Part shown: positions 45,955 to 55,177 of the stretch, in pieces
How the letters are laid out: each line of letters begins with the position of its first letter
Numbering within the stretch: position 1 is the first letter of the stretch
NCBI GenBank assembly: GCA_032716605.1
Contig: CM064523.1
Span: forward strand, 37,990,515 to 38,054,514
Source: Paralithodes platypus
Taxonomy: Eukaryota; Arthropoda; Malacostraca; Decapoda; Lithodidae
Length of the DNA stretch: 64,000 bases
Reading direction: 5' to 3'
The notes under the pieces: generated by a model
Told to the model about the DNA's origin: nothing
Seen by the model: the letters and a program-made list of their open reading frames with translations, nothing else
The model's database searches: none
Program-made: the position numbers and the translations under genes

Positions 45955-45975
45955 GAATCCTCACTCGGGGCACCA
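45955..45975 (-). promoter_or_regulatory. BEL1 tRNA primer binding site
   Basis: Three bases inside the 5' LTR the minus strand reads TGGTGCCCCGAGTGAGGA, complementary to a tRNA 3' end finishing in CCA. Position and TGG start are diagnostic. The tRNA identity was not assigned. Confidence 0.75.
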
Positions 45976-45978
45976 AAA

Positions 45979-46422
45979 TGTGGGGATAATATGGCCAAAG
46001 GTTATCTCTTACCACACCAATCGAAATATAAAATTAATAAACATAAATAAAAATAAAGTCTGAGATCGCCTACCTTATGGCATGAACTATAGGAGCAGAT
46101 GAGGTTTGTTTATAGTAGCTTAGTCTTAAACCATGGTAGCCTATCTCTCAGGATGCCCTAACTAAACATTGTATCAATGGCCATTTATATCAATGACTTA
46201 GCTATACTAGGGTCCTGGTGTAGTTCCGAGGATTCCGGCTTCCGTAGACTAGGGTTAAAGGGTCAGGACTCCGGGCCTGGCGCGGGGATTGTGGTGGAAG
46301 AGATCACAGGACACGTCTCTACCGTTCAAAAGTTTACTAGCGTCTGATCGGAACTTCAATTTCCGACTCTTAAATAAACTATATATTAATTCGTTACCAA
46401 GGGTTCATTCCCTCTTCACTTT
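45979..46422 (-). repeat. 5' LTR of BEL1, truncated
   Basis: This matches 38385-38826 with few differences, then diverges abruptly after CCCTCTTCACTTT, losing about 370 bases of LTR. Confidence 0.85.
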
Positions 46423-46788
46423 GTAACTGAGACGAGCGGGGCGGTGTGGGCCGGTGTCTGGGTGTTACATAACGATCTTTTATGCAACCAACTTGTGCTA
46501 CATTATCGCGGGAGAGAAAAATAACCGATAAATGATGACAATAAGAGGAAAAATAGGAGATAATTGAGGAGGGGAGGGAGGGGAGATTAAGGTGGGGAAG
46601 GAGGGGAGGTGGGTGGGTGAGAAACACATAGATGAGTACTGGAGGGGAATTATCTCACCTAGAGACAAATTCCTTTGTTTTCATAGGCCCTTTTTTTTTT
46701 TGGAAGGCTTTTTTTATGGTCTTGCTTCCGTGAGGCCTATCGCGTTCCCTATAGGAAGCCTTCCATGAGGCCCATCGCGCTTAAGGGG
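46423..46788. mobile_element. Right end of a piggyBac-like element
   Basis: The block ends GCGCTTAAGGGG immediately before TTAA (46789-46792), so read inward it starts CCCCTTAAGCGCGATGGGCC. Subterminal repeats TGAGGCC(T/C)ATCGCG lie near 46731 and 46766. The left terminus was not found. A G/A-rich tract is at 46563-46620. Confidence 0.5.
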
Positions 46789-47411
46789 TTAAAGGAACAT
46801 TAACCATATAGAATATATTACCCTTTGATGAACTCAGCTGGTGATTGGAGGATGGCGGAAAATAGGCTAGATGACTGGAAGTGGTTAGTGTAGTAAACAG
46901 AGTATGAAAAGAGGCTACAATAGCCTAGGATAGGCTAGATATTTACGTTAAGTTGTGCTAAGTAACAAAGATGATGATGTAGTGACTATGGAGTATGAGA
47001 TTAAAAGTGAAGCAAAAACACCTGGTGAAGTAACTAGGAGAAAGAAGGCTTAGCGTGTGTAGCTGGGACGGAGGTTGGTTGGAGAGTGAGCGAGCTCGTT
47101 ATGTTTGTCTCTGTCGTGACATACCGCGCACGCACATAACATATGGAAAATGTATCCCATCTTCTTTACAATGAGATACTTATATAACAATCTTAAATAA
47201 TACAAATATATATATATATGGGAATTATAATCCTACAATACTTTCCCATATACAACTATAGAATAATATATTCTACCCAATCATGGAACGTTCGACCAAG
47301 GTTATGGAAGCGATCAACTTAAGACTACGGAATGATACGTAACGCTACATCAACCCAGATTACGTAACATCGAGACTGTTCATACTAGTTTGAGTACACT
47401 AAGTATGGACA
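46789..47411 (-). repeat. 3' LTR of BEL2
   Basis: TTAAAGGAACATTAACC to CTAAGTATGGACA, matching 53414-54023 with small indels. On the minus strand it starts TGTCCATAC, preceded by the purine-rich GGTGGGAATA. Confidence 0.8.
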
Positions 47412-47448
47412 TATTCCCACCAACAGAAAATATGCAAAATTTACATGA

Positions 47449-49740
47449 TTAGATTTGCCCGGAGGCAATCTTATCCCGCCAAACTTGGGAGGATATCTGG
47501 GCTGCCTGTCGACGTGGGCGTCCGCCGGACGTGTCAACAGGCTGCGCCGAAGTAGAAGCCAGAGAGGGGACTTCAATGGATAACTGATCCGAGGGGGTGT
47601 CCTTGCGATCGAGGTCACCCTCAAGAGGATATAGTCGGACTGTTGGCCGTGTGATTACTCCAGTCCTGGTGCGAACCTTTGCTACCCGAACCTCACCATC
47701 ACGACCTGGTAACAACTCCTCTATCCGACCCAATTTCCAAAATGCGCGCGGGCCCTCCTCATGGATGGTTACCACGTCACCTACCCTAGGCCAGTGACCT
47801 TTTAATGGTGTTAGTTTGTTCTTTTGCGCTTCCCTTAAAGTCACCAGATATTCTGTTGACCAGCGATGCCAAATATCTCGCGATAATTTACGAATATATT
47901 TGTAGCGGGCCGATATCACGTCCTTACTTATGTAGTCCGAATCTTCCATAGTATCCTCGTCATGCTCTTCAGGAAGATCCCGCAGTCTGTATCCACATAC
48001 CAATACTGAGGGTGTGATTGGGGTAAGGTCTTCCAAATCACCAGAAGCATAGTATAGAGGGCGATCATTTACGGTGGCTTCAATCTCCAAGAGTATGGTG
48101 TTGAGTTCCTCAATCGAGATGAGAGCTCTACCCATCACCTTCTTCAGACCCGCCTTCACGATGCCTATGGCTCTCTCCCATATGGCGCCAAACCAAGGCG
48201 CTCTGGCGGGAATGAAACGCCATTCGCATTTTACATCCGCTAGGCAGGTCTGAATCTTAGGATTGTTGCTCACTTCTTTGAGATATGTAGATGCCCCTAT
48301 GAAAGTCTTTGCATTGTCACTCAGCATGATACGCGGATATCCCTGTCGACTGCAGAATCTTCGGAAGGCATGTAGGAAGCTATCACAAGTGAGGTTGGTG
48401 ACCAGTTCCAGGTGAATTGACCTGGTAACAGCACAGGTGAAAAGTATCATATACACCTTAAGATTGGGTGAATCTTTCACAGGGATTGCTCCACTGTAGT
48501 CAACCCCGGTAACTTTGTAAGGGTCACCTGGGGTGGTTCGCAGGTTTGGTAAGGGAGGAATTCCGACGGGATCATAATGTGTTCCCTGTACTCTTCTACA
48601 CTTTAAGTATTTGCGAAGGACTTTCTTGACCGCCTGCCTGATTCTAGGCACCCACCATCGTTGTCTTACATAGGTGACTATATGACCAACCCCATAATGA
48701 CAACAGAGTCGGTGACACCTATCGATGATAAGATGGGTGAGGGGATGATTGGGGGGCAGTAGTATTGGATACTTACTTGCCTCAGAGAGGGCTGGCAATC
48801 GTAATCTGCCTTCGCAATGTATCAAGTCCCCCTTCAAGTGTAAGCCCAACTGGTTGATCAGGTTATTCCTGGACTTTGTTCCCTTAACCAGTAATTTATA
48901 TTCCTGCGTATATATTTCTTGTTGACAGAGCTTATGTAATAATTTATCTGCAATTCTGATCTCCTTCACATTGATGTAAGCACTACCTGTGGGCGGTGTG
49001 CCTTTAATTTTTGCTTTTACATTTTCTACAAATCGTATCACCCATGCTGTAACACGTTGTAACTTCTCATAGCTGCTGAATCTATCCCAGTCCCATAACC
49101 GTGTGTCTTCGTCAGGCACCGAGTCAATTACCGGTGCCACAATAGCAGTGTGTTGCTCGCTCAAATCTATATTCTCTGGCCATTCGTTGGGATCATTAAG
49201 CCAGCATGGGCCATTCCACCACAGCGCAGATGATTTGAGAAATTTAGCAGAGACACCACGAGTAATGCAGTCACTTGGATTCTCTTTGGTAGACACATAC
49301 CAGAACTGTGCGGTTGGGAGCAGGGTACGAATTTCGTCGACACGGTTGGTGACGTACACTGGTAGCTTCTTTTGGCTATGTAACCAGTAGAGCGTAATTT
49401 GGCTGTCACTCCATATAACGGTCTCCGATATATTTAGCAAATTTTTAAAAGTTTCCTCTACAAAGTGAACGAGTCTAGCAGCCAACAGCACTGCAGTCAG
49501 CTCTAATTTTGGGATGGAAAGGGATTTGATCGGGGCGACTTTCGCCTTCGCCATGACGAGACGGCTGCCACTTGTGTCAACAAAGTATATGGCGGTGCCG
49601 TACGCGACCTTGCTAGCGTCTGAGAAGGCATGAATGGAAACAGGATGGTCCATGACAACTCTCTGAGGAAAATTAAAACCCTTACAGAGACGGAGATCCG
49701 AAATAATGTCTTCCCACTCCTGAACCAGATCGCCAGTCAA
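47449..49740 (-). CDS. BEL2 RNase H and integrase (intact frame)
   Basis: 763 codons without interruption; the upstream stop is a single in-frame TAG at 49744-49746. RNase H: HAFSDASKVAYG (Asp41), KLELTAVLLAARL, WSDSQITLYWL. The integrase zinc region (HRLCCHYGVGH, KCRRVQGTHY; the second Cys of a CxxC appears changed) is followed by core Asp residues in VTGVDYSGAI and MLSDNAKTF and Glu in APWFGAIWERAIG. The C-terminal domain has VGDVVTIHEEGPRAFWKLGRIEELLPGRDGEVRVA. All acidic catalytic residues are present. The product would integrate cDNA, but this copy lacks the RT palm. The last 50 residues are a Ser/Arg-rich tail. Confidence 0.85.
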   Translation of the reverse strand: MTGDLVQEWEDIISDLRLCKGFNFPQRVVMDHPVSIHAFSDASKVAYGTAIYFVDTSGSRLVMAKAKVAPIKSLSIPKLELTAVLLAARLVHFVEETFKNLLNISETVIWSDSQITLYWLHSQKKLPVYVTNRVDEIRTLLPTAQFWYVSTKENPSDCITRGVSAKFLKSSALWWNGPCWLNDPNEWPENIDLSEQHTAIVAPVIDSVPDEDTRLWDWDRFSSYEKLQRVTAWVIRFVENVKAKIKGTPPTGSAYINVKEIRIADKLLHKLCQQEIYTQEYKLLVKGTKSRNNLINQLGLHLKGDLIHCEGRLRLPALSEASKYPILLPPNHPLTHLIIDRCHRLCCHYGVGHIVTYVRQRWWVPRIRQAVKKVLRKYLKCRRVQGTHYDPVGIPPLPNLRTTPGDPYKVTGVDYSGAIPVKDSPNLKVYMILFTCAVTRSIHLELVTNLTCDSFLHAFRRFCSRQGYPRIMLSDNAKTFIGASTYLKEVSNNPKIQTCLADVKCEWRFIPARAPWFGAIWERAIGIVKAGLKKVMGRALISIEELNTILLEIEATVNDRPLYYASGDLEDLTPITPSVLVCGYRLRDLPEEHDEDTMEDSDYISKDVISARYKYIRKLSRDIWHRWSTEYLVTLREAQKNKLTPLKGHWPRVGDVVTIHEEGPRAFWKLGRIEELLPGRDGEVRVAKVRTRTGVITRPTVRLYPLEGDLDRKDTPSDQLSIEVPSLASTSAQPVDTSGGRPRRQAAQISSQVWRDKIASGQI

Positions 49741-49743
49741 AAC

Positions 49744-50448
49744 CTAATCCCAACCTAATTTTATCCTCCATAATTGCTGAAGGAATAATCTTGATTTGAT
49801 CGACACCGGTAGAACTATCCCCAAGGGATCAAAAAGTTTAGCCGTCATACTCAAGCAGATTTGTTTTGTAATCTGCGAATATTGCGCGTACTGAACGCGG
49901 AATGAGAGGGTAACGGTATCCTCATACGACGATAGTGCTTGACGCTCAACCAGTGAGTATTCCTTAGGGGTTATCCCGATATGATCTAATTCCCACAAAA
50001 CATTTAAGTCATTTTTGCATGGTGGAATATTACCAGTGGACATGTATTCGTCCATTGGTGTTACTGCTACTTTCAATACAGTAATTACTTCTGTGCTGGA
50101 GATGGTAGGCTGTGTCACATATGAACCACTTATGGTGTACCCGTACTTGGTAGGAAGCAGAATTAGGCTACCTGACCTTTTATACCCAGGTCGCACTATA
50201 TCGTAGTAGTGATCCGCACCGATGAGCAGCTCCAGCTGATCTGTGTCCGTTGCGTGAGGATCGGCTAATTTTATGCCTTTACTTTGTAAACTAACCAGTT
50301 TAGACTTTAGGTTAAGTTCACCTTTATGTTCTGGCAATTCATCAACCACTATTGCATCTAGATGATGAAATTTACCTCTGTGTTTGTATTGCAGTGCCAC
50401 AACATTATATTCCCTAGAGCCTGTTTCCCGGTAAATCCGTGAAGACAT
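49744..50448 (-). pseudogene. BEL2 protease end and RT remnant with palm deleted
   Basis: The frame begins in the post-protease domain (ELPEHKGELNLKSKL, LLIGADHYYDIV, LWELDHIGITPKEYS). It then passes from SSYEDTVTLS directly to QICLSMTAKLFDPLGIVLPV, the sequence after the RT palm. BEL3 has about 280 extra residues there, including the catalytic box. The deletion keeps the reading frame. A frameshift near 50420 separates this from gag, and a TAG at 49744-49746 separates it from RNase H. Confidence 0.8.
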
Positions 50449-51797
50449 AACTCCTCAGTTCCTTTAGAAATATAGGAAAGGGAGGATAGAACAGAAGACT
50501 TCACAAAGGTCCTCTGAGAACATTGGTCAAGTAGCGATATGATTTTAACACAATTATTATCCTTACCCTTTACCGGCAGCTGTACGGTGGGCAAGATTAC
50601 TGTATTTTTACCTGTGGCAACGGACATTGTAGTTGAAGTAGCAGCAGTATGCTTTCTCTTGGTGTTATCCTCCGCTGGTCTACTTTCTTTCCCTTGTTTT
50701 TGTGTACATAGGGAATGAAAGTGTTTGCCCTTACAAAACTTGCAGCTTCTTATGGTAGGATTAGTACAACCCGAATGGCCATGGTCTTTTGACAAGCACC
50801 CAGTGCAGAGACGTAGTTGACGGGCTCTTTTAACTTTAAGAGGCCCTGTCTTATACTTCATACACTTGTACCATAAATGATTGGTGCCACTATACAGAAC
50901 ACAGTTGAATTTCCTGTACTCACTTTGGGCGGTAAATGTTGCCGTAGCCATGGGTGTACCCCCTACCCTGTCTTGACCCGCCATATTGTACACTTCAGCC
51001 TGGAGGCAATGAGTGAATTTCTTATAATCCAGGCTCGAGTCTCCCATTTCCCGTTTTATGGTTTCTTTTAGTGGTGATGGTAACTTATTGACAAGAGTCA
51101 CCACACAAAATTCCTCTAGACAAATACCATGGCTAATGATTGACCGCATCACACTCTCTGTATTGGCATAGAAGTCCTTCAGGTCAGCTGTTTGGTGTTT
51201 GGGTGACACTAATTGATTGAATTTGGTAACATAAGCTGCCTTGATTCGATCTGGATGCCCATATGTCTCTTGCAGGAGCTCAATTGCTGGGGCATAGCTT
51301 GCACTTTCGATAATTAATCCTTCGACTAGCTTATGTGCATCACCCTGAAGCTGACCCTTTAGATAGGTGAAGCGTTGTATATCTGTGAGGTCGGGATTGT
51401 CATGGATGGTACACTTGAACATCTCCCAAAATCCCGACCACATGGTGGCATCACCTTCAAATTTTGGAAGAGTAAGATGTGGTAATTTGACTGCGGATTT
51501 CTTTGGCTCTTTCTTGACCTCTGTAATCAAGATCCCCTTCAGTGTGGTAACGATTACTTGTATGCCCTCCATATATAGGGTATCCTCTCTTATCACCTCG
51601 ATATACTCGGCGTCCTCGTAAGTGTCGGCCAGGTCCTCCTGTGTGACCTCATACTTGTCAAGTTGCTTTTGAATACTGAGCAACCTGGCCTCCACCTCCA
51701 CTCTAGACGCCGAATCAAGGAATTCGGCAATATCAGAGGTCAAGAACGTCAAAGAGCCCGTAAGTCCAGCCCGACGCTTTTGTACACTTTTAGCCAT
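50358..51797 (-). CDS. BEL2 gag-protease
   Basis: 479 codons from ATG at 51797. It opens with a basic N-terminus and coiled-coil region (VEARLLSIQKQLDKYEVTQEDL), then the capsid-like domain (LTLPKFEGDATMWSGFWEMFKCTIH, FTYLKGQLQGDAHKLVEG). Cys-rich knuckles follow (FNCVLYSGTNHLWYKC, LRLCTGCLSKDHGHSGC, CKFCKGKHFHSLC) and the aspartic-protease motif SLLDQCSQRTFV, with DQCS in place of the usual DTG/DSG. BEL3 has the same DQCS. The frame is lost near 50420 by an indel, so the end (FTGKQALG...) is out of register. Confidence 0.8.
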   Translation of the reverse strand: MAKSVQKRRAGLTGSLTFLTSDIAEFLDSASRVEVEARLLSIQKQLDKYEVTQEDLADTYEDAEYIEVIREDTLYMEGIQVIVTTLKGILITEVKKEPKKSAVKLPHLTLPKFEGDATMWSGFWEMFKCTIHDNPDLTDIQRFTYLKGQLQGDAHKLVEGLIIESASYAPAIELLQETYGHPDRIKAAYVTKFNQLVSPKHQTADLKDFYANTESVMRSIISHGICLEEFCVVTLVNKLPSPLKETIKREMGDSSLDYKKFTHCLQAEVYNMAGQDRVGGTPMATATFTAQSEYRKFNCVLYSGTNHLWYKCMKYKTGPLKVKRARQLRLCTGCLSKDHGHSGCTNPTIRSCKFCKGKHFHSLCTQKQGKESRPAEDNTKRKHTAATSTTMSVATGKNTVILPTVQLPVKGKDNNCVKIISLLDQCSQRTFVKSSVLSSLSYISKGTEELCLHGFTGKQALGNIMLWHCNTNTEVNFII

Positions 51798-52553
51798 GAT
51801 TATACGGGAAGGAAATCTATTGACATTAAATCAAACTATCAATGCCAAACCGAATAAGTTGCGGACAACAATACAGTACTCCGAGAAATCAAATAAATCG
51901 CGAGCCGAAAATAAAACACCCTCACGAAATGCGGAATAAGAATTGTGCGCAATGTAGACTAGCAATCTGGAGCTTTTCAATTTAACTCCTTACATAATAG
52001 TTATGAAATTATAGAATCATTACACCATAAGTTAAGAAGAGCCGGAAGGGAAATTTAATACAATACAGTATAGGCCAAAAGTCTCCAGATGTCAAAAAAG
52101 AGAAGTACCGTTTAAAGTTTTAATAAATTCAAGAATTTTAAGAGAGAGAGAGCCAATAGGGTAATTTAGACAGGCTAAACTCAATGGGTACCGCTAATTT
52201 TATATTATTAAATTTAATAAATGTGAAAATTGTACACAAGAAAAGTTCATCTCAAGAAGTCACAAGGAAAAAAGTTTTGAGTTGGATTAACACACACTCA
52301 GCCTATCAGCTATCATATTACCCCGCCTCCAGGGCACACAACGAGACAAGATTTTAGAAAGACAAGTGAATCAATAAAGAAGTTATTGGACAGTATAAAT
52401 TTGATATAGAATGAATAACCTTAACTTTTGTAATTATTATACAGTACAGTATGGATGATTTTAATCTTAGTGCCAATCAATTGTTATATAATTTGGGCCT
52501 AAAGGGTTTACAATAAAAATTTAATTAATATACTGTACCGATTTGAAGGATTA
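51798..52553 (-). other. BEL2 leader between SGNH region and gag
   Basis: A/T-rich non-coding sequence of about 750 bases with a short GA run at 52141-52152. It corresponds in position to the 0.7-kb spacer of BEL1, but no sequence similarity was noticed by eye. Confidence 0.55.
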
Positions 52554-53157
52554 TTAATCTAGGCTATACTGATTTTGTTGATCAACTCTAACATCATGGT
52601 GGGCAAACATCTCGTCGTATGACCTGGCGACCATGGCATATTCGTCTTGCCCAAAGCACCGACGACAGGTGGCCAGGATCTCCGAATAGAGACGCTTTGA
52701 TGCCTCGTGCGTGAGGTGTACCCCGTCGGGACTGAAGTCAGCCTCAGAGGTATTCATGGACTGATAGCGCTCCCGGGTGAATGGGATATGGCGCTTTAGC
52801 CAACGGTTAACCGCATTTCTAATGCGGTTAAACTCGTCCGTAGAGACCCCTCGTGGAGCCTGCCGCTTCTCTACCCCAATCACCCGGACTTCTCCCCAGA
52901 GAGCCACACCACCTCCTCAGCTAGGACCTCGATCCCCTCCGCAATCCCTCTCGGACTGATCCCGCTCCTTATCTCGTTTCCTCCTATCACCAAGAAGGTC
53001 AAGTCGGGCTTCAGCTCTAAAAACTGACCCCAGGCTTCTGTTGACCTCAAGGTGCTGACGCGGGCACCTTGGGCGGCCAGAGGAGTCACGAAAAAGAAAG
53101 GCCTGTGGACGGCTTGGTCCACGTACAAATCCCTGACGTAGGGAAATTGCGACCTTC
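52554..53157 (-). pseudogene. SGNH/GDSL hydrolase-like gene in BEL2 leader, frameshifted
   Basis: The frame 53157-52880 carries LGRSQFPYVRDLYVD (block I, Gly-Arg-Ser) and LTFLVIGGNEIRSG (block III, GGN). After a one-base shift near 52895, the frame 52907-52554 carries EVRVIGVEKRQAPRG and FSPDGVHLTHEASKRL (block V, Asp-Gly-Val-His). Order and spacing match an SGNH domain of about 200 residues. A stop lies just upstream of block I, so the true N-terminus (perhaps from 53318) is lost or was spliced. Position between 5' LTR and gag is the same as in BEL1. The rest of the leader holds a G homopolymer at 53328-53342. Confidence 0.6.
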
Positions 53158-53413
53158 CTAATCAGGCCTGGGTAAGCAGGCCTATCAACCACCGCAGGAT
53201 AATCTTCCCCTACCCCACCACCCGCGGCACCATGACGCCAAAAGCCCTGGGCCATGAGGGACAGACGAAATATGGCACAAAAAAAAATAACCACGTAGGC
53301 TAGGCCACCACCAACCACAAAAAGGGAGGGGGGGGGGGGGGGGCAAACTAGTGAGAGGGTTAAGGACCAATTATATGGCTAATTTAGATAAAGTGGACTG
53401 TATATTATTGATA

Positions 53414-54023
53414 TTAAAGGAACATTAACCATATAGAATATATTACACTTTGATGAACTCAGCTGGTGATTGGATGATGGCGGAAAATAGGCTAGATGAC
53501 TGGAAGTGGTTAGTATAGTAAACAGAGTATGAAAAGAGGCTACAATAGGCTAGATATTTACGTTAAGTTGTGCTAAGTAACAAAGATGATGATGTAGTGA
53601 CTATGAAGTACGAGATGAAAAGTGAAGCGAAAACACCTGGTGAAGTAACTAGGAGAAAGAAGGCTTAGCGTGTGTAGCTGGGACGGAGGTTGGTTGGAGA
53701 GTGAGCGAGCGCGTTATGTTTGTCTCTGTCATGACATACCGCGCACGCGCATAACATATGGAAAATGTATCCCATCTTCTTTACAATGAGATACTTATAT
53801 AACAATCTTAAATAATACAAATATATATATATATATGGGAATTATAACCCTACAATAGTTTCCCATATACAACTATAGAATAATATATTCTACCCAATCA
53901 TGTTCGACCAAGGTTATGGAAGCGTTCAACTTAAGACTACGGAATGATACGTAACGCTACATCAACCAAGATTACGTAACATCGAGACTGTTCATACTAG
54001 TTTGAGTACACTAAGTATGGACA
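53414..54023 (-). repeat. 5' LTR of BEL2
   Basis: Matches 46789-47411 from TTAAAGGAACATT to GTATGGACA. A TG at 53399 could be the real outer limit, giving TGTATATTATTGAT at the edge. No TGG primer site was recognised next to either limit. Confidence 0.75.
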
Positions 54024-54062
54024 GGTGGTATTGTGAAAATATAGGTACTCCCGGTACCGCGC

Positions 54063-54090
54063 TGACGTCACTATAACTCCAGTGACGTCA
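54063..54090. promoter_or_regulatory. Two perfect CRE palindromes (TGACGTCA)
   Basis: TGACGTCA at 54063-54070 and 54083-54090, 20 bases apart, near the right end of the 16.5-kb TTAA insert. This is the CREB/ATF site. Function is not shown; nothing is annotated close by on its transcriptional side. Confidence 0.45.
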
Positions 54091-54253
54091 CGAAATTCAC
54101 CCCCCCCCCCCAAAAAAAAAAAAAAAATGCATATATTTATATATATATATATATAGAACCCAGCCACCTAACATTTTACATAGGAGTATGGTGTACATTG
54201 ACAATAACGATTCTGGGGATACCTGAGTCAAAATATGTGACGAGCTATGCTCT

Positions 54254-54609
54254 TTAACCTGGCTATATACCCAAGCGGTGACTGGCAACTCAGGCAACCA
54301 GAATCTTAACAACTTGCCATTATTTACCCAACTTAGAAATGATCTTGGATAAAAATTCACTCAGGATTAACAATATGGTAACCTATTTCATCCATATAAA
54401 TGATCATAATTAGTTAAGTAGCAAATTCTATTAATTCATACAAAGCAAAAAATTACATTCAAATTTGAATCTTGCCAGATGAAACTCAAGCGACAAACTG
54501 GCATCCCTGCAATCAGCTGGAAGCATTCCTTAGTAAGACACACACCATATAATCTACAATAACTTGATCATATGGTCAATTTATACGTAAGCTATCTCTA
54601 GACACTATT
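54254..54609 (-). repeat. 5' LTR of the Gypsy-type element, second part, with inversion
   Basis: 54254-54380 continues the LTR broken at 37704. 54395-54609 is the reverse complement of 27840-28055 of the other LTR. About 100 bases between these parts in the left LTR are missing here, and the outer LTR end (GATTCTGACA) was not found. Confidence 0.75.
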
Positions 54610-55177
54610 ATCCTGAATATTATTCCTAGGGGGTAGAGGAGAAACGGATATAAAGTAAATGTTCAGACCTGGAAAGATGATATGGCCTAGGCTATAAATA
54701 TGATACCGGTCGGCGTTGGACTTACGTGTTAAATTGTATATGTAGGCTATCTGTGGTAGTCCCAGTAATATCTATGAAGTACTTCTAGTATTAAAGGAAG
54801 TTAGCTGTGATACAAAGAGTGTAGGTTAGGTGATGGACATGTCGGTAGGTGTAGATCAGTGAAGTTCTGTTGTTATGTGGCAGCAACTGGTGGTTTGTTG
54901 TGAGCGGTCTCTGTGTGTAGTGTACTGAGATTCCCTCTTATCGTAACAATATAAATATATTTAAGGGTTCTATATCGCCCCCCGTGATTAAATAATAAGG
55001 GAAAATAAACTAAGATATAATTGGTGCAACCACAGTAATACTTATCCACAGAGATAAATAAAGTAATGCGTATAAACAAAAAGGAACCAGCTGTCGTGAA
55101 CCCGGGAAATTCAAACTACGGTATATATACCAGCTAGGATTCACGACATACTCCGCCACCAGTTATATACAAAGTAT

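Larger units (their letters stand above)
38385..46422 (-). mobile_element. BEL/Pao element 1 (BEL1) with SGNH leader ORF
   Basis: Minus-strand order: 5' LTR (45979-46422, truncated), primer site (45955-45975), SGNH-like ORF (45882-45301), leader with a direct repeat, gag-protease (44592-42808), RT (42780-41049), RNase H and integrase (41082-39643), a C-terminal domain (39579-39252), then the 3' LTR (38385-39199). The LWELD-type motif before RT and the integrase type place it in BEL/Pao. Multiple stops make it inactive. It is divergent in sequence from BEL2 and BEL3. Confidence 0.8.
46789..54023 (-). mobile_element. BEL/Pao element 2 (BEL2) with SGNH leader region
   Basis: Minus-strand order: 5' LTR (53414-54023), leader with SGNH-like pseudogene (about 53157-52554), gag-protease (51797-50358), RT remnant (50448-49744), RNase H-integrase (49740-47449), 3' LTR (46789-47411). 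The LTR copies are very similar, so insertion is fairly recent. The outer edge of the left LTR is cut at a TTAA next to the piggyBac-like end, so the shared LTR limit at TTAAAGGAACATT may not be the true end. Confidence 0.8.
37705..54253. mobile_element. 16.5-kb TTAA-bounded insertion holding two BEL elements
   Basis: TTAA at 37701-37704 and 54254-54257. Outside them the Gypsy LTR sequence is continuous by comparison with 27600-27640. Inner ends are AGGGTATAGCTCGCCA and (inverted) AGAGCATAGCTCGTCA, 13 of 16 matching. Excluding BEL1, BEL2 and the 46423-46788 block leaves about 0.9 kb (37705-38384 and 54024-54253). The original insert was therefore probably a small non-autonomous TTAA element that later received the two LTR elements. 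Its own sequence shows no transposase. Confidence 0.75.

Noticed and set aside
53185..53370. Membrane-protein-like frames at the G homopolymer of the BEL2 leader
   Set aside because: They depend on a variable G run and Pro/Leu-rich composition, and conflict with the SGNH frame.
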